A DNA stretch of 64,000 nt from Sphingomonas sp. OK281 (lineage in GTDB: Bacteria > Pseudomonadota > Alphaproteobacteria > Sphingomonadales > Sphingomonadaceae), in the NCBI RefSeq assembly GCF_900115295.1, contig NZ_FOVZ01000007.1, forward strand, positions 93,375-157,374. Reading direction: 5' to 3'. This document shows positions 35,547 through 44,591 of this stretch, one piece after another; the first letter of the stretch is position 1; the number at the start of each line of letters is the position of its first letter. The notes under the pieces are model-generated. The model saw only the letters and a list, made by a program, of their open reading frames with translations. It made no database searches and was not told the origin of the DNA. A program made the position numbers and the translations under genes.

Positions 35547-37013
35547 ATGACACGCCTCCTGATCGCAACGCTGCTCGCCGTTTCGAGCTGGACCATGCCG
35601 GCTGCGGCTCAGGCGAAACCGCCCGCCCCCGAAATCAAGGCGAAGCGCGATCAGGTGCTCATGCTGCACGGCCATGCGTTCGCCTATGCCGCCGAAGTCG
35701 GCGTGGTGCGGGTGTCCAGCAAGCCGGGGACCAGCGACGCGACCGCCGGCTACATCTCGTACAGTCATGCCGGCGATCCCGATCGCCCGGTGATGTTCAT
35801 CTTCAATGGCGGTCCGGGCGCGGCGTCCGCCTATCTGCAAATGGGGGCGCTGGGCCCTGCGCGCGCGCATGTGCCGCAGGATCCTGTTGCGGTACTGCCG
35901 ACCGCGGCACCGGTCGATGCCAATCCCGAGACCCCGCTCGACCTTGCGGACCTCGTCTTCCTCGATCCGCCCGGCACCGGTTTTTCGGCGTTGAGTGCTG
36001 GTGCGGACCGCGACTTCTATCAGTCGGTGACGGGCGATGCCGATGCCGTGTCGCAACTTGCGCGCGCCTGGCTCGCATCGCATGGCCGGACCGCAGCGCC
36101 GATCTACATCCTCGGTGAAAGCTATGGTACGATCCGCGCCGCCGCGATGGTCGATGCGCTGCGGGCGCAGGATCCAGCGCTTAAGCTGCGCGGCGTGGTG
36201 CTGCTCGGTCAAGCGCTCAACATGATCGAGACGTCGCAACGTCCCGACAATGTCGTCACCTATCCGGTATCGCTCCCTACGCTTGCCGCGATCGCCTGCT
36301 ATCACCACAAGCGCCCCGCCCCGTGCGATCCGATGGGCAGCGCACGCGAAGCAGCAGCGTACGGACCGACCTATCTCGACGCGCTCTATCGTGGGCGAGC
36401 CTTGAATGCGGCAATGCGCGACACGGTGGCGACGAAACTGGAGGCGCTTAGCGGCATTCCCAAACCCTATTATCTCGCGCATGACCTGCGCATTTCGAAG
36501 GAGCAGTTCCGCGTCGAACTGCTGCTTGCCGAAGGCAGGGTACTCGGCCGCTACGACGCGCGCTACACCGCGCCTCGCGCTGCCGGCGCGGGCGAAGTGG
36601 TCGGGCCGGATGCTTTCTCGGCGGTATCCGACGTCTACGGTAAGGCCGTCTTGAGCCAGCTTGCGGCGATCGGCGTAAGCGACGCCGCCACCTACAAGGT
36701 CATCGTCCGCGGGGACGGAAATTGGCGGTACGGCGCAGGCGACTCGCCGTTCAACGACTGGCCTTTCATGGCGCGCCTCGAACAGGCGATGGCGGCAACG
36801 CCAGACCTACGCCTGTTCATCGGCACAGGGCTGTTCGACCTCACCACCACCGTCGGCGCCGCCGACTATCTGTTCGCGCAGTCCTCGCTCGCCCCGGCGC
36901 GCTATCGCAACGAACGCTATCCGGCCGGCCACGTCTTCTATTCGGACGACGTCAGCTGGCGCAAACTGATCCGCGATCTCCGCGCGTTCATCGCCGCGGG
37001 AGCACCGCATTGA
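35547..37013 (+). CDS. S10 family serine carboxypeptidase (third of three)
   Basis: A 488-residue exported S10 protein. The signal peptide is LLIATLLAVSSWTMPAAAQA. Triad regions are LGESYGTIRAAA (Ser), LFIGTGLFDLTTTV (Asp) and YPAGHVFYSDD (His), with MFIFNGGPGAASAYL as the oxyanion region. It starts two bases after the aminotransferase stop and its own stop codon overlaps the TTG start of the permease. The predicted role is trimming peptides in the periplasm so that the permease can import released amino acids. Confidence 0.9.
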   Translation: MTRLLIATLLAVSSWTMPAAAQAKPPAPEIKAKRDQVLMLHGHAFAYAAEVGVVRVSSKPGTSDATAGYISYSHAGDPDRPVMFIFNGGPGAASAYLQMGALGPARAHVPQDPVAVLPTAAPVDANPETPLDLADLVFLDPPGTGFSALSAGADRDFYQSVTGDADAVSQLARAWLASHGRTAAPIYILGESYGTIRAAAMVDALRAQDPALKLRGVVLLGQALNMIETSQRPDNVVTYPVSLPTLAAIACYHHKRPAPCDPMGSAREAAAYGPTYLDALYRGRALNAAMRDTVATKLEALSGIPKPYYLAHDLRISKEQFRVELLLAEGRVLGRYDARYTAPRAAGAGEVVGPDAFSAVSDVYGKAVLSQLAAIGVSDAATYKVIVRGDGNWRYGAGDSPFNDWPFMARLEQAMAATPDLRLFIGTGLFDLTTTVGAADYLFAQSSLAPARYRNERYPAGHVFYSDDVSWRKLIRDLRAFIAAGAPH

Positions 37014-38314
37014 GTGACGCGAAACTCGCCAAGGGCATCGATCTCTGGGGTGTCGTCGCGCTCGGGCTAGGCACGGCGGTCGGTGTATCAATCTTCTCGG
37101 CGATCGCTCCTGCAGCGAAGATGGCCGGGCCGGCGATGCTTTTCTCGGCACTGCTCGCGGCGCTGCCGATGTACCTGATTGCGATCAGCTACGCCTTCCT
37201 CGGTTCGGCTTGTCCCGTGTCGGGCGCATCCTTCGTCTGGCCAGCGCGGTTCCTGCACCCCGCCTGGGGCTTCTATGTCGGCTGGGCGCGGATCGTCGCC
37301 AATGTTGGCGCGATCGTGGTGCTGGCGCTGGTGCTCGTCAAATACGCGTCGATGCTCGTGCCGCTGCCGACCAAGCCGACGATGCTCGCAGTGCTGCTGC
37401 TCGCGCTGTTGACCAATCTGTTCGGGATCGGCATCGCCGCGCGTGTCCAGAAGATTCTGCTCGCGGGCATGCTGGTCTTGTTCGCGGTATTCGTCGTCTG
37501 GGGCGGGACGACCGCGGTCGACGTCGCCCGGCTGCAGCCGCTGTTCCCGCATGGGCTGCACGGGATGATCGCCGCGACGCCGTTACTGATGGGGCTGTTC
37601 TTCGGCATCGAAGCGGCGACCGAGGCCGGCGCCGAGGTAACCGACAGTCGCCGCACCATTCCGCTCGGCATCGCGCTGTCGATCGGGTCGGCGACCCTGC
37701 TGTATCTCGCCGTGGGCTTCGTCGCGCTCGGCGTGCTCGGCGGCGACGCGCTCGGCACCAGCGATGCGCCGATCCTCGATGCCGCCCGGCGCTTCATGGG
37801 CCCCGCGGCGACGCCGGTCGTCGTGCTGGCGGCGGTGCTGTCGATCGGCAAGTCGCTCAACGCGCTGTTCGCGATGTTCAGCCGCAGCCTGTATGCGATG
37901 GGCCTCGCCGGCTCGCTCCCCAGCGCACTTGGCAACGTCCATCCGCGCTGGCAAACCCCGCATGTCGCACTAATCGCGGTGTTCCTGCTGGGCTGCGTCG
38001 GCCTGCTGCTGCCGATGGAATTGACCTTCCTGTTCCTCGCGGTGAACATCCCCAACCTGCTCAAATACGGCAGCATCTGTCTGGCTGCGGCGCGCGTGAC
38101 GGAACAGCACCCCGAACTCTACGACGCCGCGGCGTTTAAATTCTCCAAGCCCCGCATGCGCGCGCTCGGCTACGCCGGCGCCCTGTGTGCACTCACCCTG
38201 ATCTTCGTCGGTTTCGAGGCCGACTGGCGTCCCTATGGGCTCCTGATGGCGTGGATGATCATAGGCATCCTGTATCGCGCCTCGGTGCCCCGTGTATTGC
38301 CAACGCAGCCATAA
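37010..38314 (+). CDS. APC family amino acid permease
   Basis: An inner-membrane amino acid transporter of 434 residues with about 12 hydrophobic segments. The first is LWGVVALGLGTAVGVSIF, with the conserved GTAVGVSIFS loop of the APC superfamily. FFGIEAATEAGAEV matches the conserved Glu-rich motif of helix 6. No ATG occurs early in the frame; TTG at 37010 with GGGAG seven bases upstream is the best start, overlapping the S10 stop as TTGA. It would import amino acids released by the carboxypeptidase. Confidence 0.88.
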   Translation: MSDAKLAKGIDLWGVVALGLGTAVGVSIFSAIAPAAKMAGPAMLFSALLAALPMYLIAISYAFLGSACPVSGASFVWPARFLHPAWGFYVGWARIVANVGAIVVLALVLVKYASMLVPLPTKPTMLAVLLLALLTNLFGIGIAARVQKILLAGMLVLFAVFVVWGGTTAVDVARLQPLFPHGLHGMIAATPLLMGLFFGIEAATEAGAEVTDSRRTIPLGIALSIGSATLLYLAVGFVALGVLGGDALGTSDAPILDAARRFMGPAATPVVVLAAVLSIGKSLNALFAMFSRSLYAMGLAGSLPSALGNVHPRWQTPHVALIAVFLLGCVGLLLPMELTFLFLAVNIPNLLKYGSICLAAARVTEQHPELYDAAAFKFSKPRMRALGYAGALCALTLIFVGFEADWRPYGLLMAWMIIGILYRASVPRVLPTQP

Positions 38315-38340
38315 GTTCGTGATATATCGACCGTTTCCTG

Positions 38341-38573
38341 CCTATCCGACTACTTCTTCTGCCACGTAGGCCCATAGGTGACATTTAGAGCCGGATCGCC
38401 GTTCCTCATAAACGGACACCGGTTCATCGAGACTGGATGAATAGCGCAGGGCATTAGCGGACCGATCCAGTACGAACTGGTACGGAAGGAACTGCTATAC
38501 TGTCCAAGACAACGCCCGCCATTGCTCAAGGAACCGATCCGTCAGATAATCTTCTACCCGTGGCGATTCGATG
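38341..38573 (-). pseudogene. Possible coding relic with in-frame stop
   Basis: Between the permease and the next gene the reverse strand reads, in one frame, SPRVEDYLTDRFLEQWRALSW, an in-frame TAG (38495 to 38497), then PYQFVLDRSANALRYSSSLD and WAYVAEEVVG before a final stop. The residue composition looks protein-like rather than random, but there is no start codon with a Shine-Dalgarno and I recognise no family. It may be the broken tail of a gene. Confidence 0.3.
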
Positions 38574-39050
38574 TCAGAGTATCGAGATGACGTCAGTATC
38601 TCCATCATGAATAGTAACCGACGTTCGACACCCGTAGTGACCAAGGTCTAGTTCGATCCAGGCATTAGCCACCCAAGATCGAAGCTCCTCCTCGTTGATG
38701 CCATCGGCCGGCTGCTTCAGCGTTAGCATCCAGCTATCGCCTTCCCCCTCCCAAGTCTGGAATCGACCGGCTTCTTCTTCCGTAATCAACGGTGCCATTG
38801 TGGCTAGCATACTATTGCAATGATCGATCCCGCTCTCTTCCGGCAGCTCCGTACCCTTCGGCATGAACGCGAAAACACGGATGGGTAGGTAATGTGTCAA
38901 TCCGTCATCAGGAAAGATTATGATTTCAACATTATTTTCGATTGCTGGTGGGTCGGCGACGAGCGCAGCGAAAGCCGCCTGAAGCCCCACAATTCGTGAG
39001 CTAAGCCGTGCCCGTAGAAAATCGGCGTAGTCCGTTCTGCGTGTCATCAA
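38574..39050 (-). CDS. Hypothetical protein
   Basis: A 158-residue acidic, soluble protein that I do not recognise. It starts MMTRRTDYADFLRARLSSR, has a strand-rich centre (VEIIIFPDDGLTHYLPIRVF) and ends DTDVISIL. The predicted alternation of helices and strands with many Glu and Asp resembles small immunity-type or contact-dependent antitoxin proteins, but no motif proves it. It overlaps the end of a possible upstream gene on the same strand by about 50 bases. Confidence 0.6.
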   Translation of the reverse strand: MMTRRTDYADFLRARLSSRIVGLQAAFAALVADPPAIENNVEIIIFPDDGLTHYLPIRVFAFMPKGTELPEESGIDHCNSMLATMAPLITEEEAGRFQTWEGEGDSWMLTLKQPADGINEEELRSWVANAWIELDLGHYGCRTSVTIHDGDTDVISIL

Positions 39051-39372
39051 TCGTGCCTCCAGTCTGGCGCCGCTTCATCAGAGATTGGACGATCCTCGCG
39101 CAAGCGGTATTCAGCTCGTGGATCCTCTGCGCGCCGGCCGTGACCCACTTGCAGACATTCAGACGCCATTCCTCGCTCCCCAACTTCGCCCATTCGTTCA
39201 TCTCGTTGGGCGGCAACGCTCGGCGGCCGATCAGCTGCCTGGACGGCTTGAAAGGCGAGAACAGCATTCGGTCCGGTTCGACCGGATCAGCGCCGAACTG
39301 CTTAACGCCATCAAGAGCTGATCCGCGCCGGCGATGGCGAACGGCATCGACACACCGGCACCGAGCGAGCAT
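39001..39372 (-). CDS. Hypothetical protein, start uncertain
   Basis: A reverse-strand frame whose C-terminal half looks coding: KQFGADPVEPDRMLFSPF, RRALPPNEMNEWAKLGSEEW, RLNVCKWVTAGAQRIHELNT. The start is unclear. ATG at 39372 gives 123 residues; an internal ATG at MNEWAKLG gives 66. I recognise no family. It is divergent from the DNA glycosylase gene and overlaps the next hypothetical gene, so both may be one small unit. Confidence 0.4.
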   Translation of the reverse strand: MLARCRCVDAVRHRRRGSALDGVKQFGADPVEPDRMLFSPFKPSRQLIGRRALPPNEMNEWAKLGSEEWRLNVCKWVTAGAQRIHELNTACARIVQSLMKRRQTGGTIDDTQNGLRRFSTGTA

Positions 39373-39385
39373 CGTCCCGGCCAGT

Positions 39386-39985
39386 ATGCAAATCGACAGC
39401 AAAGACCCGGCACTGCCCGGCATGACCCGCGCCGAGCTATCTCGTTGCCGATGGGCGCAGAGCGACCTTTTGCTTGCGGCGTATCACGACGCCGAATGGG
39501 GCGTGCCCGAACGTGACCCGCGCGCGCTGTGGGAAAAGCTTATGCTCGACGGGTTTCAGGCCGGGCTGGCCTGGATTACGATCTTGCGCAAACGCGACGC
39601 GTTCCGGGCCGCCTTTGCGGGCTTTGATCCTGACACTGTCGCGCAGTTCGGCGAGCGGGACATCGCGACGATGCTCGGCAACGCCGGTATCGTCCGCTCC
39701 CGCGCCAAGATCGCAGCGACGATTGGCAATGCCCGCGCCTATATCGCGATGCGCGACGCCGGCGAGGATTTTAGCGGATTCGTCTGGAGTTTCGTTGATG
39801 GTGCACCGGTAATCGGCGACGGTGCCAAGGCGCTAACCCGCTCGCCCGCATCCGAAGCCTTGTCCGCGGCGCTCAAGCAGCGTGGGTTCAAGTTCGTCGG
39901 TCCGGTCATCGTCTACGCCTGGATGCAGGCCTGCGGCCTCGTCGACGACCATGAGACGTGCTGTTTTCGCCGAGCGAAATCATGA
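39386..39985 (+). CDS. tag: DNA-3-methyladenine glycosylase I
   Basis: A base-excision repair enzyme of about 199 residues that removes 3-methyladenine from alkylated DNA. The family pattern is clear: RCRWAQSDLLLAAYHDAEWG near the start, DPRALWEKLMLDGFQAGLAW, ITILRKRDAFRAAFAGFDP and FKFVGPVIVYAWMQACGLV with the final DDHETCCFR. The zinc-binding Cys and His residues at both ends fit Tag. ATG at 39422 (MTRAELSRCRW) would give a more typical N-terminus. The stop overlaps the start of the MFS gene (ATGA). Confidence 0.92.
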   Translation: MQIDSKDPALPGMTRAELSRCRWAQSDLLLAAYHDAEWGVPERDPRALWEKLMLDGFQAGLAWITILRKRDAFRAAFAGFDPDTVAQFGERDIATMLGNAGIVRSRAKIAATIGNARAYIAMRDAGEDFSGFVWSFVDGAPVIGDGAKALTRSPASEALSAALKQRGFKFVGPVIVYAWMQACGLVDDHETCCFRRAKS

Positions 39986-41400
39986 CCCTCCCGCCATCGG
40001 AGCCGGTCGACGACGCGCATGCGGACGGCGCAACGACCAAGGCAATCCGCTACCCAGGCTGGACCATTGCCGCGACAATGCTGGCCTCTAGCCTCGCCTT
40101 CATCGACGGATCGGTGACCAACGTCGCGCTTCCCGCGATCGGCAACGATCTCGGCGGTGGAGCGTCCGATCTCCCTTGGATCATCAACGCGTATCTACTG
40201 CCGCTATCGGCGCTGCTTCTGCTTGGTGGCGCCGCGGGCGACCATTACGGCCGCAGGCGCATGCTGGTGCTCGGCACAGTCCTGTTCGCGCTTGCCTCGA
40301 TCGGCTGCGCACTGGCGCCGACACTCTCGATCCTGCTGGCAGCGCGCGGAATGCAGGGCCTCGGCGCCGCGATCCTAATGCCTAACAGCCTGGGGATCCT
40401 CGGCAGTTCGTTCGAAGGCGAAGCGAGGGGGCGAGCGGTCGGGACATGGGCCGCAGCCGGCGCGATCGCCAGCGCCGTCGGTCCACCGCTTGGGGGCTGG
40501 CTGGTCGACACGCTGGGCTGGCGGACGATCTTCTACCTCAATCTTCCTGTCGCGGCGACAGCGACCGTGGTCGCCCTGCGCTATGTCGAGGAGAGCGATC
40601 CCGGCGAGCAACCACTTGATTGGCTCGGTGCGATCTTGGTAACCGCCGCGCTCGGCATCCTGACATGGGCGCTGACCCTGTGGTCAAGCGGTCATGTCCT
40701 GTCGCCGAAAATCGGTGCGGGCTTGGGCATCGGCATCGTACTGCTGGTCGCGTTCGTCGGCCAGGAGCACCGTTTAGGCGACCGCGCGATGATGCCGCTG
40801 ACGCTGTTCGCCTCACCCCCGTTCGTAGGACTGACCTTGCTGACGCTGCTGCTGTACGGCGCGCTGGGAGGATTGCTGGTATTGCTGCCGTTTCTGTTGA
40901 TCGTCGGTGGCGGATACACCCCGACCCAGGCGGGTTTCGCGTTGCTCCCCTTTTCGATCGTGATCGGCATTGCGTCGCGCTTTGCCGGACGACTGAGCGA
41001 GCGGATCGGGCCGCGCTGGCCGCTGACGATCGGGCCGATCGTTACCGGTGTCGGTTTCACGCTGATGGCGACCGTCGACCCGGGGGCCGGCTATTGGAGC
41101 AACGTGCTACCCGGTCTGGTGATGATAGCGCTCGGGATGGCCGGCGCGGTCGCTCCGCTCACGACCGCAGTTCTTTCGTCCGTCGACGATCACCACACCG
41201 GCACCGCATCGGGGTTCAACAGTGCGATCGCGCGAACCGGCGGCTTGATCGCAACGGCGCTGACCGGTGCCGTTGTAGCCGCATCGGTCGTACAGTTAAC
41301 CGAGGCGTTCCATACCGCAGCCCTGCTAGCGGCATTTTCAGCAGTAATAGCAGGCATTATTGCGTTCGTGACACTCGGTGGAGAGCGTGGCAGACGCTAG
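39982..41400 (+). CDS. MFS transporter, DHA2 (14-TMS) drug efflux family
   Basis: An inner-membrane exporter of 472 residues. TM1 has SSLAFIDGSVTNVALPAIG, the DHA2 motif with the acidic Asp. GGAAGDHYGRRRML is the conserved loop 2-3 motif, and GPPLGGWLVDTLGWRTIFYLN is motif C and the following loop. About 14 hydrophobic segments are visible. Substrates of this family are toxic compounds or metabolites and cannot be read from sequence. The ATG overlaps the tag stop codon, so the two genes are coupled. Confidence 0.9.
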   Translation: MTLPPSEPVDDAHADGATTKAIRYPGWTIAATMLASSLAFIDGSVTNVALPAIGNDLGGGASDLPWIINAYLLPLSALLLLGGAAGDHYGRRRMLVLGTVLFALASIGCALAPTLSILLAARGMQGLGAAILMPNSLGILGSSFEGEARGRAVGTWAAAGAIASAVGPPLGGWLVDTLGWRTIFYLNLPVAATATVVALRYVEESDPGEQPLDWLGAILVTAALGILTWALTLWSSGHVLSPKIGAGLGIGIVLLVAFVGQEHRLGDRAMMPLTLFASPPFVGLTLLTLLLYGALGGLLVLLPFLLIVGGGYTPTQAGFALLPFSIVIGIASRFAGRLSERIGPRWPLTIGPIVTGVGFTLMATVDPGAGYWSNVLPGLVMIALGMAGAVAPLTTAVLSSVDDHHTGTASGFNSAIARTGGLIATALTGAVVAASVVQLTEAFHTAALLAAFSAVIAGIIAFVTLGGERGRR

Positions 41401-41874
41401 CCTTAAGTCTGGACCCAGTTGCTGACGTTCAGCCGCAATTTCACGCCTACCACCTTCAGACATCAGTGCATGGCGGCGCTACGCGTCGTCGAGCGGTCTT
41501 TGAATAACAAGACGTGGGAGTTCGTCGCCGCACCCAGCATCTTCGACAATCGATTATTTAGCGCAATAGCAGCGCCACCAGCGGTCCCAGGTGAACGCGG
41601 TGCACAAGCTGGCGATGGTCACCAGCCTATCTCTGATAGGGAACGACTTTAGTGACGTGCATTACTTGAAACCTGCCGCGCAAACACTCCTATTTTGGAA
41701 GAAGATGGCGATGCGAGCTTTACTTTAACCCTCCAACCAATCGGTTGTGATCAGTCGGGGAACGCGGCCGAGTTAATGTACGACGGCACGCCGAAGTTAA
41801 GATTGAACGTCAGTGCCGCTTGTCTTTTCACATGGCCGGTCGCATCAATAAGTTTCGGCGGATGGAGAATATCG
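41401..41874. other. Intergenic region, no supported gene
   Basis: About 470 bases between the MFS gene and the DUF6624 gene. A 77-codon plus-strand frame from 41419 has no family features. Lower GC than the neighbours suggests non-coding or decayed DNA. The Shine-Dalgarno of the next gene (GGAG) is at its right end. Confidence 0.4.
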
Positions 41875-42903
41875 GTGCGGGCATTCCAACTCGGTTTGAG
41901 CGCGGTACTGATCGGATCGGCTTCCGCCAGTGCGGGGACTCCGCCGCAAAGTGTACCCGGTGTCCCACCCGCCCTCACCTCTTTCTTGCACAACGACATC
42001 GTCGAGTCCGGCGATTACCGATGGTTACGCGGGCGGTTTGCTGATGCGGCAGCTGTAGACAAGCAGGTGTTCGTCGCTGCTTTGGAGTGGAATGAAAAGT
42101 GTGAGAGCCAGTCGCGTACGGCGATGAAAGGCCTGCTGGCCACGATGGGCCAGACTTTTGATCCTGGTAAGGAGGTCTACACGCGGCCGTCACCATGCCG
42201 TCAGTTCGTACAACTTCCAATACCGGCGGATGTGACATGGTCAGCGTTTTCCGCTGCGCTCGGTCGCGTCCGGCCATATGCCCTCGGTATCATTCGTGCG
42301 ACCGCGCTCGTCGAGCAGCAGGTGATCGATCAAGGCGACTATGCCGAGCAACTACGCACGCGACCGCTCGGGGAGCAGACATTGCGTTTCGCGTGGGTCG
42401 AAAGCCAGCGCCATGAGGGGGAAACCGCCGCCTATTCGTCGCTTGAACGGATCGTGTACGAAGGCATCCTGCTTCGTGCCCTGGACGACCGCGATCAAGG
42501 TAATACAGCATGGCTTTCTGCCAAGGTGGCTCATGAAGGCTGGCCAAAGCGTTCAAAGGTAGGTGACGCGGCATCCAGCGCGGCTTGGCTGCTTGTCCAA
42601 CATGCCGATGCCAATCCAGCCTTCCAGCTGACTGCCTTGCGCCTTATGGCGCCGCTAGCGTCAGAAGATGAGATTGATCCGCGCAACTTTGCAATGTTGA
42701 CGGACCGCGTCCAGCTCAAGCTCTCTGGTCAACAGCGATACGGTACGCAATGGACCTGCAACCGCGGCAACCGCGTGCCGTTACCACTGGCGAACACGGA
42801 TGCGGTCACCGACGCTTTGCGCGCGAAGGCGAGACTTGAGCCACTCAAGCAAAACGCCGCCCAAATCGATACCTTGTACGGACCGTGCCCACCCGCGCTC
42901 TAG
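41875..42903 (+). CDS. Exported DUF6624-like protein
   Basis: A 342-residue protein. A GTG start at 41875, with GGAG eight bases upstream, gives a clean signal peptide (FQLGLSAVLIGSASASAG). The C-terminal part carries the DUF6624 pattern AAWLLVQHADANPAFQLTAL, MLTDRVQLKLSGQQRYGTQW. Function is unknown to me; the domain occurs in secreted proteins of many bacteria. Two Cys pairs could form disulfides. The frame is open upstream to 41695, but that part does not look like protein. Confidence 0.7.
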   Translation: MRAFQLGLSAVLIGSASASAGTPPQSVPGVPPALTSFLHNDIVESGDYRWLRGRFADAAAVDKQVFVAALEWNEKCESQSRTAMKGLLATMGQTFDPGKEVYTRPSPCRQFVQLPIPADVTWSAFSAALGRVRPYALGIIRATALVEQQVIDQGDYAEQLRTRPLGEQTLRFAWVESQRHEGETAAYSSLERIVYEGILLRALDDRDQGNTAWLSAKVAHEGWPKRSKVGDAASSAAWLLVQHADANPAFQLTALRLMAPLASEDEIDPRNFAMLTDRVQLKLSGQQRYGTQWTCNRGNRVPLPLANTDAVTDALRAKARLEPLKQNAAQIDTLYGPCPPAL

Positions 42904-43231
42904 ATCAGACCTAAACAGACCCAGTTCCGGACATCATGCCCCTCAACTCGCTTCCCGCAATCGGAAATTTGTTCATGTGCGGGCGATACGCGAGGTCGAG
43001 GAATGTTGGCTTGGCGCTGGTTTCTTCTGTCATGGCTATTCATTGCGGCAATGTATCAACCGAGCCAAGCCCTGGCTTCGGCATCATCCTAGAATTCCAG
43101 GGAACGTGATTCGTTCCGTTGATTACGTGGCCACAGTTTGCCGCGACAAACAAACGAAGTCGCGGAAGCAATGCAGATCCACAAGTTGACATTCGATGTC
43201 CAGTTGTCCGTGTCTGAAACCAGACGCTAAT
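42904..43231. other. Intergenic region, no supported gene
   Basis: About 330 bases between convergent genes. I see no gene, no RNA and no clear terminator hairpin. Confidence 0.4.
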
Positions 43232-44557
43232 TCACCTTCTGACTTCGGATTGAAAGGGTGATAATGATTGGCTTATGAACGAGTTCGGGACAATGGTCCC
43301 GCCCTTCATGACCATCCGAACGCGACGAAGCGCGACGATATCCGCGGTCGGATCGCCCGATACTGCAACCAGGTCGGCCAGCAGACCAGGTTTCACCGTA
43401 CCCAGCTTGTCTGCAAGATGGAGCGACCGCGCGTTGCCCGAGGTCGCGGCCATCAACACGTTCGCACGGGGCATCCCCGCACCGACCAGCAATTCCATCT
43501 CCCGCACGTTCTGCCCATGCGGGAACACGCCGACATCGCCGCCGACGCAGATCGGAACGCCTGCCTTAAGGGCCAGCTTCAGGCTTGAACGACTGAGCGC
43601 CACGGCGGGAGGCACGGGATCGCTGCCGTTCCAGCCGCGGTAGCGCGACGTCGCGTCCGATGCGGCGAGCGTCGGGCACAGCGCGATGTCCTTGGCCACC
43701 ATCGCAGCGAAGATCGCGGGCGTGCCGCCATAGCCATGTTCGATGGTATCGACCCCGGCAGCAACCGCACGTCGCATACCCTCGGCGGTGGCAGCGTGGA
43801 CGGCGACCGGTCGCCCCGCATCATGCGCCGCCGCCACCGCAGCCGTTATCTCCGCGAGGCTTAGCGTCGCGCGGCTCTCCTCACCGGGACGCCAGCGATA
43901 GTCGGCGTACAGCTTCACCCAGTCCGCGCCCGCCGCGATCTGGCGGCGCACCGCGGCGACCATCTGATCGACCCCCGACACTTCCTCAGCGCCCTGGGGG
44001 ATGGCGACGCCAGGCTCGAAACCTTTCGGACCATATGCGCCCAGCGCCACAATCGCCCGCGTCGCGACCGACAGCCGCGGCCCCGGCACGATACCCTGAT
44101 CGATCGCGGCCTTCAGTCCGACATCCGCATAGCCTGCGCCCTCCGTGCCAAGATCGCGTTCGCTGGTGAAGCCGGCGAGCAACGTCGCCTGGGCATTCGC
44201 GACCGCGCGCGCAGTGCGCAGCGCGAGCGGCTCATGCAGGACCTGATCGTCCCAGATCGCTTCGTTATAGGGGTGGAGGAACAGATGCCCATGACCCTCG
44301 ATCATACCGGGCATCAGCGTATCGCCGGCAAGTTCGACGACGCGCGTATCGGCGGGCGGCGCCAGGTCGGGCCCGACGGCGACGATCCGGTCGCCCGTGA
44401 CGAGCACCTGCCAGCCGGCATGGACCACGCCATCCGCGCCGTCGAAAACGCCCGCAGGCTTCAGCAGGATCGATTCTCTATCAGACGCGGGCAACGCGAC
44501 CGCGGGCCCAATCAGCACCGCCGCGGTCGTAAGCAATATCGTCGTCAGCCACCGCAT
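43232..44557 (-). CDS. Exported metal-dependent amidohydrolase
   Basis: A 441-residue amidohydrolase with a signal peptide (LTTILLTTAAVLIGPAVA). Metal-site motifs are MIEGHGHLF (HxH), the Lys in DWVKLYADYRW, His in VAVHAATAEG, His in DTIEHGYGG and Asp in CVGGDVGVFPHG. This is the imidazolonepropionase-like or prolidase-like subfamily, acting on dipeptides or acylated amino acids. It is divergent from a penicillin-acylase-type gene 34 bases away, which suggests shared control and linked substrates. It resembles the amidohydrolase near 25 kb in the barrel motifs but lacks its large N-terminal domain. Confidence 0.88.
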   Translation of the reverse strand: MRWLTTILLTTAAVLIGPAVALPASDRESILLKPAGVFDGADGVVHAGWQVLVTGDRIVAVGPDLAPPADTRVVELAGDTLMPGMIEGHGHLFLHPYNEAIWDDQVLHEPLALRTARAVANAQATLLAGFTSERDLGTEGAGYADVGLKAAIDQGIVPGPRLSVATRAIVALGAYGPKGFEPGVAIPQGAEEVSGVDQMVAAVRRQIAAGADWVKLYADYRWRPGEESRATLSLAEITAAVAAAHDAGRPVAVHAATAEGMRRAVAAGVDTIEHGYGGTPAIFAAMVAKDIALCPTLAASDATSRYRGWNGSDPVPPAVALSRSSLKLALKAGVPICVGGDVGVFPHGQNVREMELLVGAGMPRANVLMAATSGNARSLHLADKLGTVKPGLLADLVAVSGDPTADIVALRRVRMVMKGGTIVPNSFISQSLSPFQSEVRR

Positions 44558-44591
44558 GGTCTTTCCCCCGTTCCCGCCTTACTCTTCGCTC

